In this document: positions 49,173-58,222 of the stretch, in pieces | Layout of the letters: each line of letters begins with the position of its first letter | Position numbering within the stretch: position 1 is the first letter of the stretch | Source: Paraburkholderia sp. DHOC27 | Lineage (GTDB): Bacteria > Pseudomonadota > Gammaproteobacteria > Burkholderiales > Burkholderiaceae | Assembly: GCF_003429005.1 (NCBI RefSeq) | Contig: NZ_QVQV01000004.1 | Coordinates: 248,518-312,517 of the forward strand | Length of the DNA stretch: 64,000 bases | Reading direction: 5' to 3' | Position numbers and translations under genes: made by a program | Notes under the pieces: model-generated | Databases searched by the model: none | The model's input: only the letters and a program-made list of their open reading frames with translations | Told to the model about the DNA's origin: nothing

Positions 49173-49610
49173 GCGGTTATCCAACGGCCGACGACGCAAG
49201 CGCGGCACGATGGCGGCGACCGGTCCCGCAAGACACGTGACAACAAACGCAGCAGCAAGCGTGGCAACAAACGTAGCAACAACGCGGGAACAAATCCGGC
49301 AGCCGGTCTCTCGTGAAAGCGGCACATGCGGTTGCAAAATCAGGTTGCGGCCACCATGCCACCACGTGGCAGCGCTCAAAAACCGGGTGAGTCACACGCA
49401 TTGGGTGCCCCCGTGGGTACGCCCGAGCAAGGGCCGAACAAGGGCTTGAGCCGGGCATAGGCCAGGGCGCAAGCCTGGGTAAAAAGCGGTAAAACGCAGT
49501 GACCGGAAGGTAAATGGGCCGCGAGACATGAAAGGCCGCGGGCAACCGCACGCTTGCGCCGTATGCCGTTGAGCACAGTTAAAGCTATTTATTTCGTACA
49601 GGACAGTTTT
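49173..49610 (+). other. Leader region between earP and efp
   Basis: 438 bp without a supportable gene. A 24-nt imperfect tandem duplication (49237-49260 and 49261-49284, GTGACAACAAACGCAGCAGC and GTGGCAACAAACGTAGCAAC starts) gives an unusual CAA-rich, probably unstructured stretch. The efp ribosome site AGGA is at the right end. Confidence 0.5.
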
Positions 49611-50168
49611 ATGAAGACCGCACAGGAACTCCGCACCGGCAACGTCGTGATGATCGGCGCAGACGCAATGGTCGTGCAAAAGGCCGAATACAACAAATCG
49701 GGCCGTAACTCCGCCGTCGTCAAGATGAAGTTCAAGAACCTGCTGACCGGCGCAGGCATGGAAACGGTGTACAAGGCCGACGACAAGTTCGACGTCGTTC
49801 TGCTCGACCGCAAGGAAGTCACGTACTCGTACTTCGCTGACCCGATGTACGTGTTCATGGACGCCGACTACAACCAGTTCGAAGTCGAAGCCGAAATGAT
49901 GGGCGACGCGCTGAACTACCTCGAAGACGGCATGGCTTGCGAAGTCGTGTTCTACAACGAGAAGGCCATCTCGGTGGAACTGCCCACCACGCTGGTGCGC
50001 GAGATCATCTACACGGAACCGGCTGTGAAGGGCGATACGTCGTCGGGCAAGGTGCTGAAGAACGCCAAGCTGAACACGGGCTTCGAACTGCAGGTGCCGC
50101 TCTTCTGCAACATCGGCGACAAGATCGAAATCGACACCCGCACGCACGAGTACCGCAGCCGCGCCTAA
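49611..50168 (+). CDS. efp: Elongation factor P
   Basis: 185 residues, standard three-domain EF-P. It relieves ribosome stalling at polyproline. The modified residue is Arg32 (NKSGRNSA), as expected for the EarP rhamnosylation branch rather than the Lys34 lysylation branch. C-terminal domain ends with FCNIGDKIEIDTRTHEYRSR. The ATG at MKTAQELRTGN was chosen because it places Arg at position 32. Terminator follows at 50353. Confidence 0.97.
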   Translation: MKTAQELRTGNVVMIGADAMVVQKAEYNKSGRNSAVVKMKFKNLLTGAGMETVYKADDKFDVVLLDRKEVTYSYFADPMYVFMDADYNQFEVEAEMMGDALNYLEDGMACEVVFYNEKAISVELPTTLVREIIYTEPAVKGDTSSGKVLKNAKLNTGFELQVPLFCNIGDKIEIDTRTHEYRSRA

Positions 50169-50352
50169 GCGTCGCTTGGCGCTGTTTGTCGCCGTTTGGC
50201 GCCGTTTGGCGCTGGGTTATCGGCACCGGCCCTGGGTCGGTTTCTGGGTCGACCTCTGGTCGATTCTGCGCCCGTAGTCAGCCAACACCGGCAAGCTTTC
50301 CTGCTTCGCCTGCCCTGCATTCTGCCCCCGTGCGGAGTGCGGCGGCCACATC

Positions 50353-50388
50353 AAAAAGCGCCCACTTTTGGGCGCTTTTTCTTTTTTT
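50353..50388 (+). terminator. Terminator of efp
   Basis: GCGCCCA / TGGGCGC stem with loop CTTT, flanked by A5 on the left and TTTTTCTTTTTTT on the right. Between the efp stop and this hairpin are GTTTGGCGC repeats (50185-50210). Confidence 0.92.
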
Positions 50389-50579
50389 CGCGACCGTGTA
50401 TGGTTGAGGCAATCTTTACCGGCAGCGTTCTCAATTTTGCCTGCCGGCGCCAGCAATCTCCTCTCACCACAGCCTCCAAACCCTTGATAAATTTAAGTAA
50501 TCGCTGATGGCACAGTCTCTGCTTGAGTCAGGAACAAACCGAACAGGTTTTGCTTCTTTTCATCCTTGGGAGATGCGCC

Positions 50580-50777
50580 ATGAATAACGATATCGCAGAA
50601 GGCAAATGGAAGCAGATGGTTGGCCGGGCCAAGACGGCTTGGGGAGAGTTGACCGACGACGAATTGACCAAAGCGGAAGGCCGGGTCGACAAACTCGCAG
50701 GTCTGATTCAGGAGCGTTACGGCAAGACTCGTGAAGAAGCCGAGCGCGAAGTCCGCCAGTTTTTCGACCGGTACTAA
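50580..50777 (+). CDS. CsbD-family stress protein
   Basis: 65 residues. N-terminal MNNDIAEGKWKQMVGRAKTAWG and LTDDELTKAEGR are the CsbD signature. E. coli YjbJ is the known homologue, abundant in stationary phase. GGGAGA lies 6 nt before the ATG. Small, charged, probably soluble; the biochemical role is unknown. Confidence 0.93.
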   Translation: MNNDIAEGKWKQMVGRAKTAWGELTDDELTKAEGRVDKLAGLIQERYGKTREEAEREVRQFFDRY

Positions 50778-51034
50778 TGAATCCGACTGTCGCGTCCCTC
50801 GCGGCTACAGCCTCCTTGTGCCTGCGCGCCACCGCTGATGCGGAACCGGCAGCAGCACTGGCAAGGCGCGGTGCGATTTTCTCCCGGTGGTTCGCTAGCC
50901 GGAACGTCGCCGCCAGGCACGTTGCCGCGTGGAACGAGTCTGTAACGACGCCGCCCAGGACGCCAGTCAATCGTCGCACCCTCGCTAGCGCGCCCGAGTA
51001 CCGGCGCGCGGCGTGGGGCCCGTCCACTCAATAA
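50777..51034 (+). CDS. Possible small protein, unknown
   Basis: 85 residues, starting on the last base of the csbD stop (TAATG overlap) and ending 15 bp before the response regulator. Ala/Arg-rich with no recognised domain or signal. Translational coupling to csbD would explain the missing ribosome site. It may be spurious in this GC-rich DNA. Confidence 0.3.
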   Translation: MNPTVASLAATASLCLRATADAEPAAALARRGAIFSRWFASRNVAARHVAAWNESVTTPPRTPVNRRTLASAPEYRRAAWGPSTQ

Positions 51035-51049
51035 CCTGCGCCCTTCACT

Positions 51050-52432
51050 ATGCCACACGCCCTGATTGTCGAAGATGATCCTAATAGCCTGTCCGGACTA
51101 TCCGCGATCCTCGCCGCTGACGGATTCTCCGTCGACACCGCGACAACCCTCGCCGAAGCGCGGGCTGCGCTCACGCGCTTCATCCCGGACGTCGTGCTGG
51201 TCGACCTGAACCTGCCCGATGGCAGCGGTCTCGACCTGCTCCAGCATTTGCCCACGCAGCCGCCCGGCGGCGCATTGCCTGTCATCGTGATGACCGGTAA
51301 TGCCACCGTCGAAAGCGCCATCGAAGGCTTGCGACACGGAATTTGGGATTATCTGTTGAAGCCCGTCAACATTCCGCGTTTGCGCAGCCTGCTGGCGCGC
51401 ATTCCGCGTCCGTACGAGTTGACCGAGGAAGTGCAGACCTTGCGTGCCACGTTGCGCCAACTTGGCCGTTTTGGGCCGATGCTTGGCCGCAGCGGCGCGA
51501 TCCAGCACCTGTACGACATGATCGAGCACACCGCCCCGACCGAAGCCGCGGTTTTGATTTCCGGCGAAGCGGGAACCGGCAAGGAAGTCACCGCGCGCAC
51601 GATTCACGAGATGAGCCGTCGTCGCAAGGGACCGTTCGTCACGTTCGATTGCCGCACGGCGGCGACGCTCGCCGCGAACGGCACGCTTGACAGCGTGCTG
51701 TTCGGACACGAGCGCGCTGCGTTCAATGGGTCCGATCAGCGCGAGCACGGGCTGTTCGAGCAGGCCAGCGGCGGCACGCTGTTTATCGACGAGATCGCCG
51801 AATTGCCGCGTCCCCAGCAGGAAGCACTGTTGCGCGCGCTCGATACGCAGACCTTCATGCGGGTGGGCGGCACGCATCCGGTCGTGACGGATTTCCGTCT
51901 GATCGCCTCGACGCGCAAGGCGCCGCGCGCCGCGGTGGCCGATGGCAGCCTGCACGCGGATCTCGCCTTGCGCCTCGAAGCAGCCGCGATTGCGCTACCG
52001 CCGCTGCGCGAACGCGGCGAGGATGCCGCGCTGTTTGCGCAAGCCCTGATCGACGAGCTCAATCGTGAAGCCAGCGCCATCGGCGGCGCCGATGCCACCA
52101 AGCAGATCGGCCCGAACTTCCTGCGCGAGTGTCTCGCCTATGAATGGCCCGGCAACGTGCGTGAATTGCAGGAGCGTGTAAAGCGTGCGTACCAGGCGTC
52201 GGGTGACGTGATCGAATCGCTGCGCGCCGACGAGCATGGTTCGGCCGGCGGCCGCGATCTGAACGGCAGCCGTGTGCAGGTCACGGTTGGCACCCCGCTC
52301 GCAGACGTCGAAGAAATGCTGATCCGCGCTACGCTCGATGCAGTGGGCGGTACGCGGCATCGGGCAGCGTCGTTGCTGGGGATCAGTCCGAAGACGCTGT
52401 ATAACAAGCTGCAGCGCATGCGTTTGAATTAA
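51050..52432 (+). CDS. NtrC-type response regulator with degraded GAFTGA motif
   Basis: 460 residues. Receiver domain 1-120 with acidic pocket Glu8-Asp9-Asp10, phospho-acceptor Asp52 and Lys104. AAA domain about 140-375 with Walker A GEAGTGKE (172-179) and Walker B FIDEI (Asp247, Glu248). C-terminal Fis-type helix-turn-helix (HRAASLLGISPKTLYNKLQR). The sigma54-contact loop, normally GAFTGA, reads AAFNGS (223-228), and the FRxDL segment reads LHADL. It may therefore work without sigma54. No histidine kinase adjoins. Confidence 0.9.
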   Translation: MPHALIVEDDPNSLSGLSAILAADGFSVDTATTLAEARAALTRFIPDVVLVDLNLPDGSGLDLLQHLPTQPPGGALPVIVMTGNATVESAIEGLRHGIWDYLLKPVNIPRLRSLLARIPRPYELTEEVQTLRATLRQLGRFGPMLGRSGAIQHLYDMIEHTAPTEAAVLISGEAGTGKEVTARTIHEMSRRRKGPFVTFDCRTAATLAANGTLDSVLFGHERAAFNGSDQREHGLFEQASGGTLFIDEIAELPRPQQEALLRALDTQTFMRVGGTHPVVTDFRLIASTRKAPRAAVADGSLHADLALRLEAAAIALPPLRERGEDAALFAQALIDELNREASAIGGADATKQIGPNFLRECLAYEWPGNVRELQERVKRAYQASGDVIESLRADEHGSAGGRDLNGSRVQVTVGTPLADVEEMLIRATLDAVGGTRHRAASLLGISPKTLYNKLQRMRLN

Positions 52433-52482
52433 GGCGCGCGGCGTAGTCCGATGCACGACTAAAGGTCGTAGGAGCAGGTCGT

Positions 52483-52520
52483 AAAAAAACGGCGGTGTTA
52501 GAAAACACCGCCGTTTTTAC
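52483..52520. terminator. Bidirectional terminator
   Basis: AAAAACGGCGGTGTT / AACACCGCCGTTTTT, 15-bp perfect stem with a 4-nt loop, between the convergent response regulator and nagZ. Confidence 0.93.
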
Positions 52521-52539
52521 ATTCAAGCTGCCATCGCGC

Positions 52540-53568
52540 TCAAGCCACTGCGCTTCGCAACAGAGACTGCGCCTGCAGATATTCCGGCTCGGCGATCAGC
52601 TTGCTCCACTTCAGCGCCTTGCCGCGCGGACGCATCCGTTCGATGCGCTGGCGCGATTCCTTCGATGGCGTGAAGCGCAACGCATCCAGCACCTTTTCCG
52701 CTTCCGCCGGCTGATTGCAGATCAGCACCATGTCGCAGCCCGCCTGCAGCGCGGCCGTCGCGGCCTCGGTCAAGGTGCCGCCTTGACGCGCGGCTTCCAT
52801 CGACAGGTCGTCGCTGAAAATCGCGCCCGTGAAACGCAGCTTGCCGCGCAACACGTCTTGCAGCCAGATACGCGAGAAGCCCGCCGGTTTGCTGTCCACT
52901 TTCGGATAGATCACGTGGGCCGGAATCACCGACGCCAGCGACAGACCGAGCCAGTCGTACGGCGCGACGTCGTCACGCAGGATTTCGTCGAGCGGCCGTT
53001 CGTCCACCGGCATGGCCACGTGCGAGTCGGCAGCAGCAAAGCCGTGCCCCGGAAAATGCTTGCCGCAGTTCGCCATGCCCGCCAGCGCGAGGCCATGAGC
53101 GAGGCTCTTCGCGAGCATCGTCACGACGCGCGGATCGCGATGAAACGCGCGGTCGCCAATCACCTGCGATTGTCCGTAGTTCAGATCGAGCACCGGCGTA
53201 AAGCTCATGTCGACCCCGCACGCGCGCAGTTCAGCGGCAAGGATGTAGCCGACCGCCGTGGTGACCTTGGTCGCATGCAGGACATCCGCGTCCCACAGCG
53301 TGCCGAGCTTGCCCATTGCGGGCAGGGTCGTGAAGCCATCAGTGCGGAAACGTTGCACGCGGCCGCCCTCATGATCCACTGCGATCAGCAGCTCGGGGCG
53401 CACCTCGCGTATTGCGTCGGTCAGCGCAACCAGTTGTGCGCGGTTCTCGTAGTGGCGCGCGAACAGGATCACGCCGCCAGTCATGGGATGTTCGAGACGG
53501 CGAATGTCGTCGGCGGTCAGGGTTTTGCCGACCACGTCGAGCATCACCGGTCCGGGATTGATTTTCAT
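52540..53568 (-). CDS. nagZ: Beta-N-acetylhexosaminidase NagZ
   Basis: 342 residues. GH3 enzyme removing GlcNAc from anhydromuropeptides in peptidoglycan recycling, which also sets beta-lactamase inducer levels. Signatures: AVDHEGGRVQRF, KHFPGHG with the catalytic His, and IFSDDLSM with the nucleophile Asp. No signal peptide, as expected for a cytoplasmic enzyme. Start at MKINPGPVMLDV chosen over a longer frame that overlaps acpS. Last gene of the mucD-to-nagZ minus-strand run. Confidence 0.96.
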   Translation of the reverse strand: MKINPGPVMLDVVGKTLTADDIRRLEHPMTGGVILFARHYENRAQLVALTDAIREVRPELLIAVDHEGGRVQRFRTDGFTTLPAMGKLGTLWDADVLHATKVTTAVGYILAAELRACGVDMSFTPVLDLNYGQSQVIGDRAFHRDPRVVTMLAKSLAHGLALAGMANCGKHFPGHGFAAADSHVAMPVDERPLDEILRDDVAPYDWLGLSLASVIPAHVIYPKVDSKPAGFSRIWLQDVLRGKLRFTGAIFSDDLSMEAARQGGTLTEAATAALQAGCDMVLICNQPAEAEKVLDALRFTPSKESRQRIERMRPRGKALKWSKLIAEPEYLQAQSLLRSAVA

Positions 53569-53621
53569 TGAATGTCGCAAGGAGAAAAGGATGCGGCGCA
53601 GACGCGCCACATCGGGGAAAG

Positions 53622-54077
53622 TCAGGGGCTGAGGGGATCGGCAGGCTCGGCGGGTGAATCGACGGCAACGCTGTTGCTCACGTCCGCCACTTCCGCGATC
53701 ACGAAGGACACGGCGTAGTCGTGCTCGTCGCTGATGGTCACGCGTGCCGTAATGCCACGGGCGTCGAGCCATTCAGCCAGTTCGCCGGAGGCGACCACGA
53801 TCGGCTTGCCGCTCGGCTCATTGAGCGTCTGCAAGGCTCGCCAGGTCATCGGCCAGCGCATGCCGAGGCCGATTGCCTTGGAGAACGCCTCTTTGGCCGA
53901 AAAGCGCGTGGCCAGAAACGCGAGGCCGCGCACCGCAGAGCGTGCATGCCGCGCGTGATAAATGCGCAGTTCGTCCGCGCCGAGCACTTTCTCGGCAAAG
54001 CGGCCGTTGGTGCGCGTCATCACTGCCGCGACGCGACTGACCTGAACGATGTCCGTGCCAATGCCGTAGATTGCCAT
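53622..54077 (-). CDS. acpS: Holo-[acyl-carrier-protein] synthase AcpS
   Basis: 151 residues, slightly longer than the usual 120-130. It attaches 4'-phosphopantetheine to acyl carrier protein. Metal motif YGIGTDIVQVSRV near the start and RFSAKEAFSKAIG (W/F-x-x-KEA) are present. The extra length is a C-terminal Ala/Pro/Asp tail. 53 bp upstream of nagZ and 84 bp after pdxJ. Confidence 0.95.
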   Translation of the reverse strand: MAIYGIGTDIVQVSRVAAVMTRTNGRFAEKVLGADELRIYHARHARSAVRGLAFLATRFSAKEAFSKAIGLGMRWPMTWRALQTLNEPSGKPIVVASGELAEWLDARGITARVTISDEHDYAVSFVIAEVADVSNSVAVDSPAEPADPLSP

Positions 54078-54161
54078 GCGTGTGCCGTGTCCTCTTGCAG
54101 TCGTTGCGCTTGTGCGGGGAACCGGGAAACCGTAGGACGGCACCCGGTGGCGAGCGTGACG

Positions 54162-54926
54162 TCAGGCGCGCGCGGCGAGGCGTGCGGCGACCATGATCGC
54201 TTTCATCTCGCGCACCGCGTTGTCCCAGCCGGCGAAGATCGCATGCGCGACGATCGCATGACCGATGTTCAGTTCAACGATGCCATCAATCGCCGCGATC
54301 TGTTGCACATTGGTGTAATGCAGACCGTGGCCCGCATTGACCTTGATGCCGAGCGACACGCCGAGTTCCACGCCGCGCACCACGCGTTCGTATTCGCGCT
54401 GCTGTTCAGCGGGATCATGCGCTTCGGCATAGCGTCCCGTGTGCAACTCGATGACCGGCGCGCCTGCGTCATGCGCCGCGCGAATCTGCGTCTCGTCGGG
54501 GTCGATGAAAAGCGACACGCGAGAACCCGCGTCCGCCAGTTGCCTGCAGGCAGCGCGCACGGCTTCGAACTGGCCGGCCACATCCAGACCGCCTTCCGTC
54601 GTCAATTCCGCGCGCTTTTCCGGCACGAGACAAACGTCGTGCGGCTGCACCTCGCAGGCAATATCGAGCATCTCCTGCGTCACCGCGCATTCGAGATTCA
54701 TGCGCGTTTTCAGGAGCGGCCGAAGTTTGCGCACGTCTGCGTCGACGATATGCCGACGGTCTTCGCGCAGATGCAACGTGATCGCGTCCGCGCCGGCTTC
54801 TTCGGCGTCGAGTGCCGCGCGGATCGGATCAGGGTACGAGGTGCCGCGCGCATTGCGCAGCGTGGCGACGTGATCGATGTTCACGCCCAGGTCGATAACG
54901 GTCGGCGAGGTAAGAAAGAAGCTCAT
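54162..54926 (-). CDS. pdxJ: Pyridoxine 5'-phosphate synthase PdxJ
   Basis: 254 residues. It condenses 3-amino-1-hydroxyacetone phosphate with deoxyxylulose phosphate. The barrel start LGVNIDHVATLRNARG and the DAITLHLREDRRHI segment carry the active-site residues. ATG overlaps the recO stop (ATGA), so the two are translationally coupled. Confidence 0.96.
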   Translation of the reverse strand: MSFFLTSPTVIDLGVNIDHVATLRNARGTSYPDPIRAALDAEEAGADAITLHLREDRRHIVDADVRKLRPLLKTRMNLECAVTQEMLDIACEVQPHDVCLVPEKRAELTTEGGLDVAGQFEAVRAACRQLADAGSRVSLFIDPDETQIRAAHDAGAPVIELHTGRYAEAHDPAEQQREYERVVRGVELGVSLGIKVNAGHGLHYTNVQQIAAIDGIVELNIGHAIVAHAIFAGWDNAVREMKAIMVAARLAARA

Positions 54927-55843
54927 AGGTTCTGCAGGTCGATCAGGATCTGGCGCGTCGCGAGCGGCGTGCCGCCAAGGTAAGTGTTGAGCAGAAAGCG
55001 CATCAGCGTCTTGCTCTGCGCCACGGTCTGGGGACGCTGATAATCGTCCGCCTCCATGTCGAGCAAAGTTTGCCCCGCGATCACGGGCCATTGCGCGGGG
55101 AGATCGTCGGATGCTTCGCGCACGCCGCGCTCCGGGTCGAACACATAACGGCCGTCCGGCTGCACGGTTTTACGCGTGACCGTCCGGCTCAACGCCATTG
55201 CGTAACCGGTCTCACGCAGCAGGACGCGTTCGAACGAGCGCAACACCTGCACCGCCGGCTCGTCATGCGCGAGACGTGCAAGTGTGACCACGTAGTGCTG
55301 GAACAGTTGCGGATGTGGATCTTCGCGCCCGCAGAATTTGACCAGCAGTTCGTTGACGTAGAAGCCGCACAGCAGCGCGTCGCCCGCGAGCGGCAGCATG
55401 CCGCCCACCCATTCGGCGCCAGTCAGCGTACGGACTTCCGACTTGCCGGACCACGACAGCGCGAGCGGCTGGAACGTCTGCAACACACCGCGCAGCGCGG
55501 AATGCGGGCGCTTGGCGCCCTTCGCGACCAGCGCGAGACGGCCATGATCGCGCGTCAGCACGTCGATGATCAGACTGGTCTCGCGATGCGGATAGCTATG
55601 CAGCACGAAGGCCGGCTGCTCGGTGATCTTGTATTCGGAAGTGGAGCTACGCGGCGCACGGCGAGGCGGTGGCTTGCGGCCCTCGCCCGCTTTGCCCGCA
55701 TCGCCCCCAGCGCTAGCCGAAGACGCAGCGGAAGATTTTCTCGACGCACGCCCCCTGGCAGGCTCGCGAGCAGGCGCGGCCGGCTCCGGGTTGTCCGGGT
55801 CCGCGTCAGAATGCAGCGTCATCCACGCGTCATTCGTACCCAT
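54923..55843 (-). CDS. recO: DNA repair protein RecO
   Basis: 306 residues from the MGTNDAWMTLHS start (an ATG 12 codons upstream lies deeper inside era and is less likely). An OB fold starts near residue 70 (EYKITEQPAFVLHSYPHRE), followed by the helical zinc-less C-terminal part. The first 65 residues are a Pro/Ala/Arg/Ser-rich extension absent from E. coli RecO. It loads RecA with RecR at gaps. Overlaps the end of era by about 14 bp. Confidence 0.92.
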   Translation of the reverse strand: MGTNDAWMTLHSDADPDNPEPAAPAREPARGRASRKSSAASSASAGGDAGKAGEGRKPPPRRAPRSSTSEYKITEQPAFVLHSYPHRETSLIIDVLTRDHGRLALVAKGAKRPHSALRGVLQTFQPLALSWSGKSEVRTLTGAEWVGGMLPLAGDALLCGFYVNELLVKFCGREDPHPQLFQHYVVTLARLAHDEPAVQVLRSFERVLLRETGYAMALSRTVTRKTVQPDGRYVFDPERGVREASDDLPAQWPVIAGQTLLDMEADDYQRPQTVAQSKTLMRFLLNTYLGGTPLATRQILIDLQNL

Positions 55844-56729
55844 AGGCGCGGAGTCCGGCTTCATTGTCGGCCCAGCCACTCTTCACCTTGATGAAGGTTT
55901 CCAGATACACGGGACCGTCGAACAGCTTTTCCATGTCGAGGCGCGCTTCGGTGCTGATCTGCTTCAGCTTGGCGCCCTTCTGGCCAATGATCATGGCCTT
56001 GTGCATGTCGCGATCCACCATGATGGTCGCGAAGATACGCCGCAACCGGCCTTCCGTCTCGAACTTGTCGATCAGCACGGTGCTGGTGTACGGCAGTTCG
56101 TCGCCGGTCCAGCGGAACACCTTCTCGCGCAGGATTTCAGCGGCGAGAAAGCGCTCGCTGCGGTCGGTCAAATCGTCCTCACCGTAGATCGGCGCGCCTT
56201 CCGGCAGGAACGGCTTGATCGTCGCCATCAACCGCTTGATGTCATCGGGGTTCTTGGCGGACAGCGGCACGATCTCGTTGAACTGACGCAGCGCACTTAC
56301 CTGCTGCATGAACGGGAACAGCGAGTCCTTATCCGACACGCGGTCGAGTTTGTTCGCGATCAGCAGCGTGGGCACCGAAGGCGGAATCAGGTCCAGCACC
56401 TTCTGATCGTCCGGGCCGAAGCGACCGGCTTCGATCACGAACAGGATCGCGTCGACCGAGGTCAGCGTCGAAGTGACCGCGCGATTGAGCGAGCGGTTCA
56501 GCGCGCCGCTGTGCTTGGTCTGAAAACCGGGAGTATCCACGAAAATGTATTGCGCGTCTTCCAGCGTGTGGATGCCAGTGATGCGATGGCGCGTGGTCTG
56601 CGCCTTGCGCGACGTGATGCTGACTTTCTGGCCGACCAGCGCGTTCATCAGCGTGGATTTGCCGACATTTGGGCGGCCGACGATCGCGACCATGCCGCAG
56701 CGGAAACCAGTGGGGGTGGAAGCGTTCAT
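55830..56729 (-). CDS. era: GTPase Era
   Basis: 299 residues, standard. 16S rRNA maturation GTPase. G1 GRPNVGKST, G3 DTPGF, G4 NKLDRV, and the C-terminal KH domain with IIGQKGAKLKQI (GxxG). Era binds near the anti-Shine-Dalgarno. Between rnc and recO, the conserved rnc-era-recO order. Confidence 0.97.
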   Translation of the reverse strand: MNASTPTGFRCGMVAIVGRPNVGKSTLMNALVGQKVSITSRKAQTTRHRITGIHTLEDAQYIFVDTPGFQTKHSGALNRSLNRAVTSTLTSVDAILFVIEAGRFGPDDQKVLDLIPPSVPTLLIANKLDRVSDKDSLFPFMQQVSALRQFNEIVPLSAKNPDDIKRLMATIKPFLPEGAPIYGEDDLTDRSERFLAAEILREKVFRWTGDELPYTSTVLIDKFETEGRLRRIFATIMVDRDMHKAMIIGQKGAKLKQISTEARLDMEKLFDGPVYLETFIKVKSGWADNEAGLRAYGYE

Positions 56730-56789
56730 ATTCAGGCTACGGCAGGTTCAAATGGACGCGCCGCGAATCGCGCGCGCCCATAAATGGCA

Positions 56790-58046
56790 TCAATGGCCGG
56801 CATCGGCGACGCGCGTTTGCACCGCGTCGGCAACACCGGGTTCGAGTTCGGCGGGCGCCGGCGTATCGGGCGCGAGTTCCCTGGTACGGGATGCAGCGGG
56901 CTTGTCCACGCTGCGGGCGGCGGCATCGGGCTTGTCGGCCGATTTGTCCGCGGCTTTGTCCACGGTCTTTTCCGCGGTCTTATCGAGGCTGCGAGGCAGC
57001 AGTTCGCTCTTTTCCCCAGCACGCTCCGGGCGCTCGTTCTTTTCCAGCCTGTCCAGCTTGTCCGATCTGTCGGCACGCTCGGGTCGGTCCGCTTTTTCTG
57101 CTTTGTCTTTTTCCGCGACCGCCACGTTGCTGTACTCGACATGCGCGGCGCGAATCACCGCGAGCGGCGCGGCAGGCACTGCGAACGACGCCGGGCGCTC
57201 GGCGAGTGCCTCGGTAACGGTGGCCTTTTCGCCGCGTGCGTACCGTTCGGTCTTTCGATCCGGCGCGCGCAGATCAAGCGCAGCCTGCACGCCGGTCACG
57301 CCGGGAACGATCTCCGGATCGGGTTTGGCCGCGCGAGCGCCTTTCGAACGCTTCGGCTTGGCGACCACGGCAGGGGCCGCGGCCATTACCTCGTCGAGCG
57401 CCTTTTTGGCGGCGGCCTGTTCAGCCGCACGCCGGCTTGCTCCCGAGCCCGATACTTTCACGTCGAGCTTGGGCACCGTGCATTCGACTTCGAACTGCTG
57501 ATTGTGCGCCGCACCATGCGTGGCAACCACGGTGTAGGTGGGCAACGCGATCTTGTGACCTTGCAGATACTCCTGCAGCAGCGTCTTCGAATCCTTGCCG
57601 AGCGTACGGGGGTCGATATGGTCGAGAATCGGCACGTACAGGCGCTTGATGACCGTCTGGGCGGCGTCGAAGCCACCGTCGAGGAAGATCGCGCCAAGGA
57701 TGGCTTCGAGCGTGTCAGCAAGGATGGACGGCCGCCGGAAGCCGCCGCTGCGCAGTTCGCCTTCGCCTAGCCGCAAGCCTTCTGAAATATTCAGGGCCTG
57801 AGCGATTTCATAAAGGGACTGCTGCTTGACCAGATTGGCACGAACGCGCGACAGGTCGCCTTCGTCCAGTTTCCCAAAACGTTGGAACAATAGCGCGGCC
57901 ACCGCGCAGTTCAGAACGGAATCGCCGAGAAACTCGAGCCGTTCATTATGCGTGGCGCTGTGACTGCGGTGAGTTAAAGCCTGACGCAACAATTCCGCAT
58001 TGCGAAATTCGTAGCGCAAACGGCTTTCCAACGGAGATAGGGGCAT
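56790..58046 (-). CDS. rnc: Ribonuclease III with long C-terminal extension
   Basis: 418 residues versus 226 in E. coli. Nuclease domain 1-150 with ERLEFLGDSVLN (Glu38, Asp42). Double-stranded RNA-binding domain about 155-230 (LLQEYLQGHKIALPTY, RRAAEQAAAKKAL). The remaining 185 residues are low-complexity and charged (Lys/Glu/Asp/Arg/Ala), with RPERADRSDKLDRL-type repeats. Such tails are common in Burkholderiaceae but their role is not established. Processes rRNA and regulates mRNAs. Confidence 0.95.
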   Translation of the reverse strand: MPLSPLESRLRYEFRNAELLRQALTHRSHSATHNERLEFLGDSVLNCAVAALLFQRFGKLDEGDLSRVRANLVKQQSLYEIAQALNISEGLRLGEGELRSGGFRRPSILADTLEAILGAIFLDGGFDAAQTVIKRLYVPILDHIDPRTLGKDSKTLLQEYLQGHKIALPTYTVVATHGAAHNQQFEVECTVPKLDVKVSGSGASRRAAEQAAAKKALDEVMAAAPAVVAKPKRSKGARAAKPDPEIVPGVTGVQAALDLRAPDRKTERYARGEKATVTEALAERPASFAVPAAPLAVIRAAHVEYSNVAVAEKDKAEKADRPERADRSDKLDRLEKNERPERAGEKSELLPRSLDKTAEKTVDKAADKSADKPDAAARSVDKPAASRTRELAPDTPAPAELEPGVADAVQTRVADAGH

Positions 58047-58148
58047 GTGCAGAGTATAACGCGGGCGCCTGCCCCAGCGAAAACACGGGGCAGCCGACGA
58101 AAAAGCGTAGTGAAGCGGGCTTACCGCACGTTCTTAAAGTAGCGTGAT

Positions 58149-58188
58149 AACACGTCGCGCCCGTTGCGAACTCGCGGGGCGACGTGTT
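58149..58188 (-). terminator. Hairpin between lepB and rnc
   Basis: Arms AACACGTCGC / GCGACGTGTT (10 bp) with a GC-rich inner stem. No T tract on the minus strand, so it may only slow transcription or be a processing site. Confidence 0.35.
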
Positions 58189-58222
58189 GTGCGGTCTGTG
58201 ATGCGCGCTAGTGCGATCGCGA

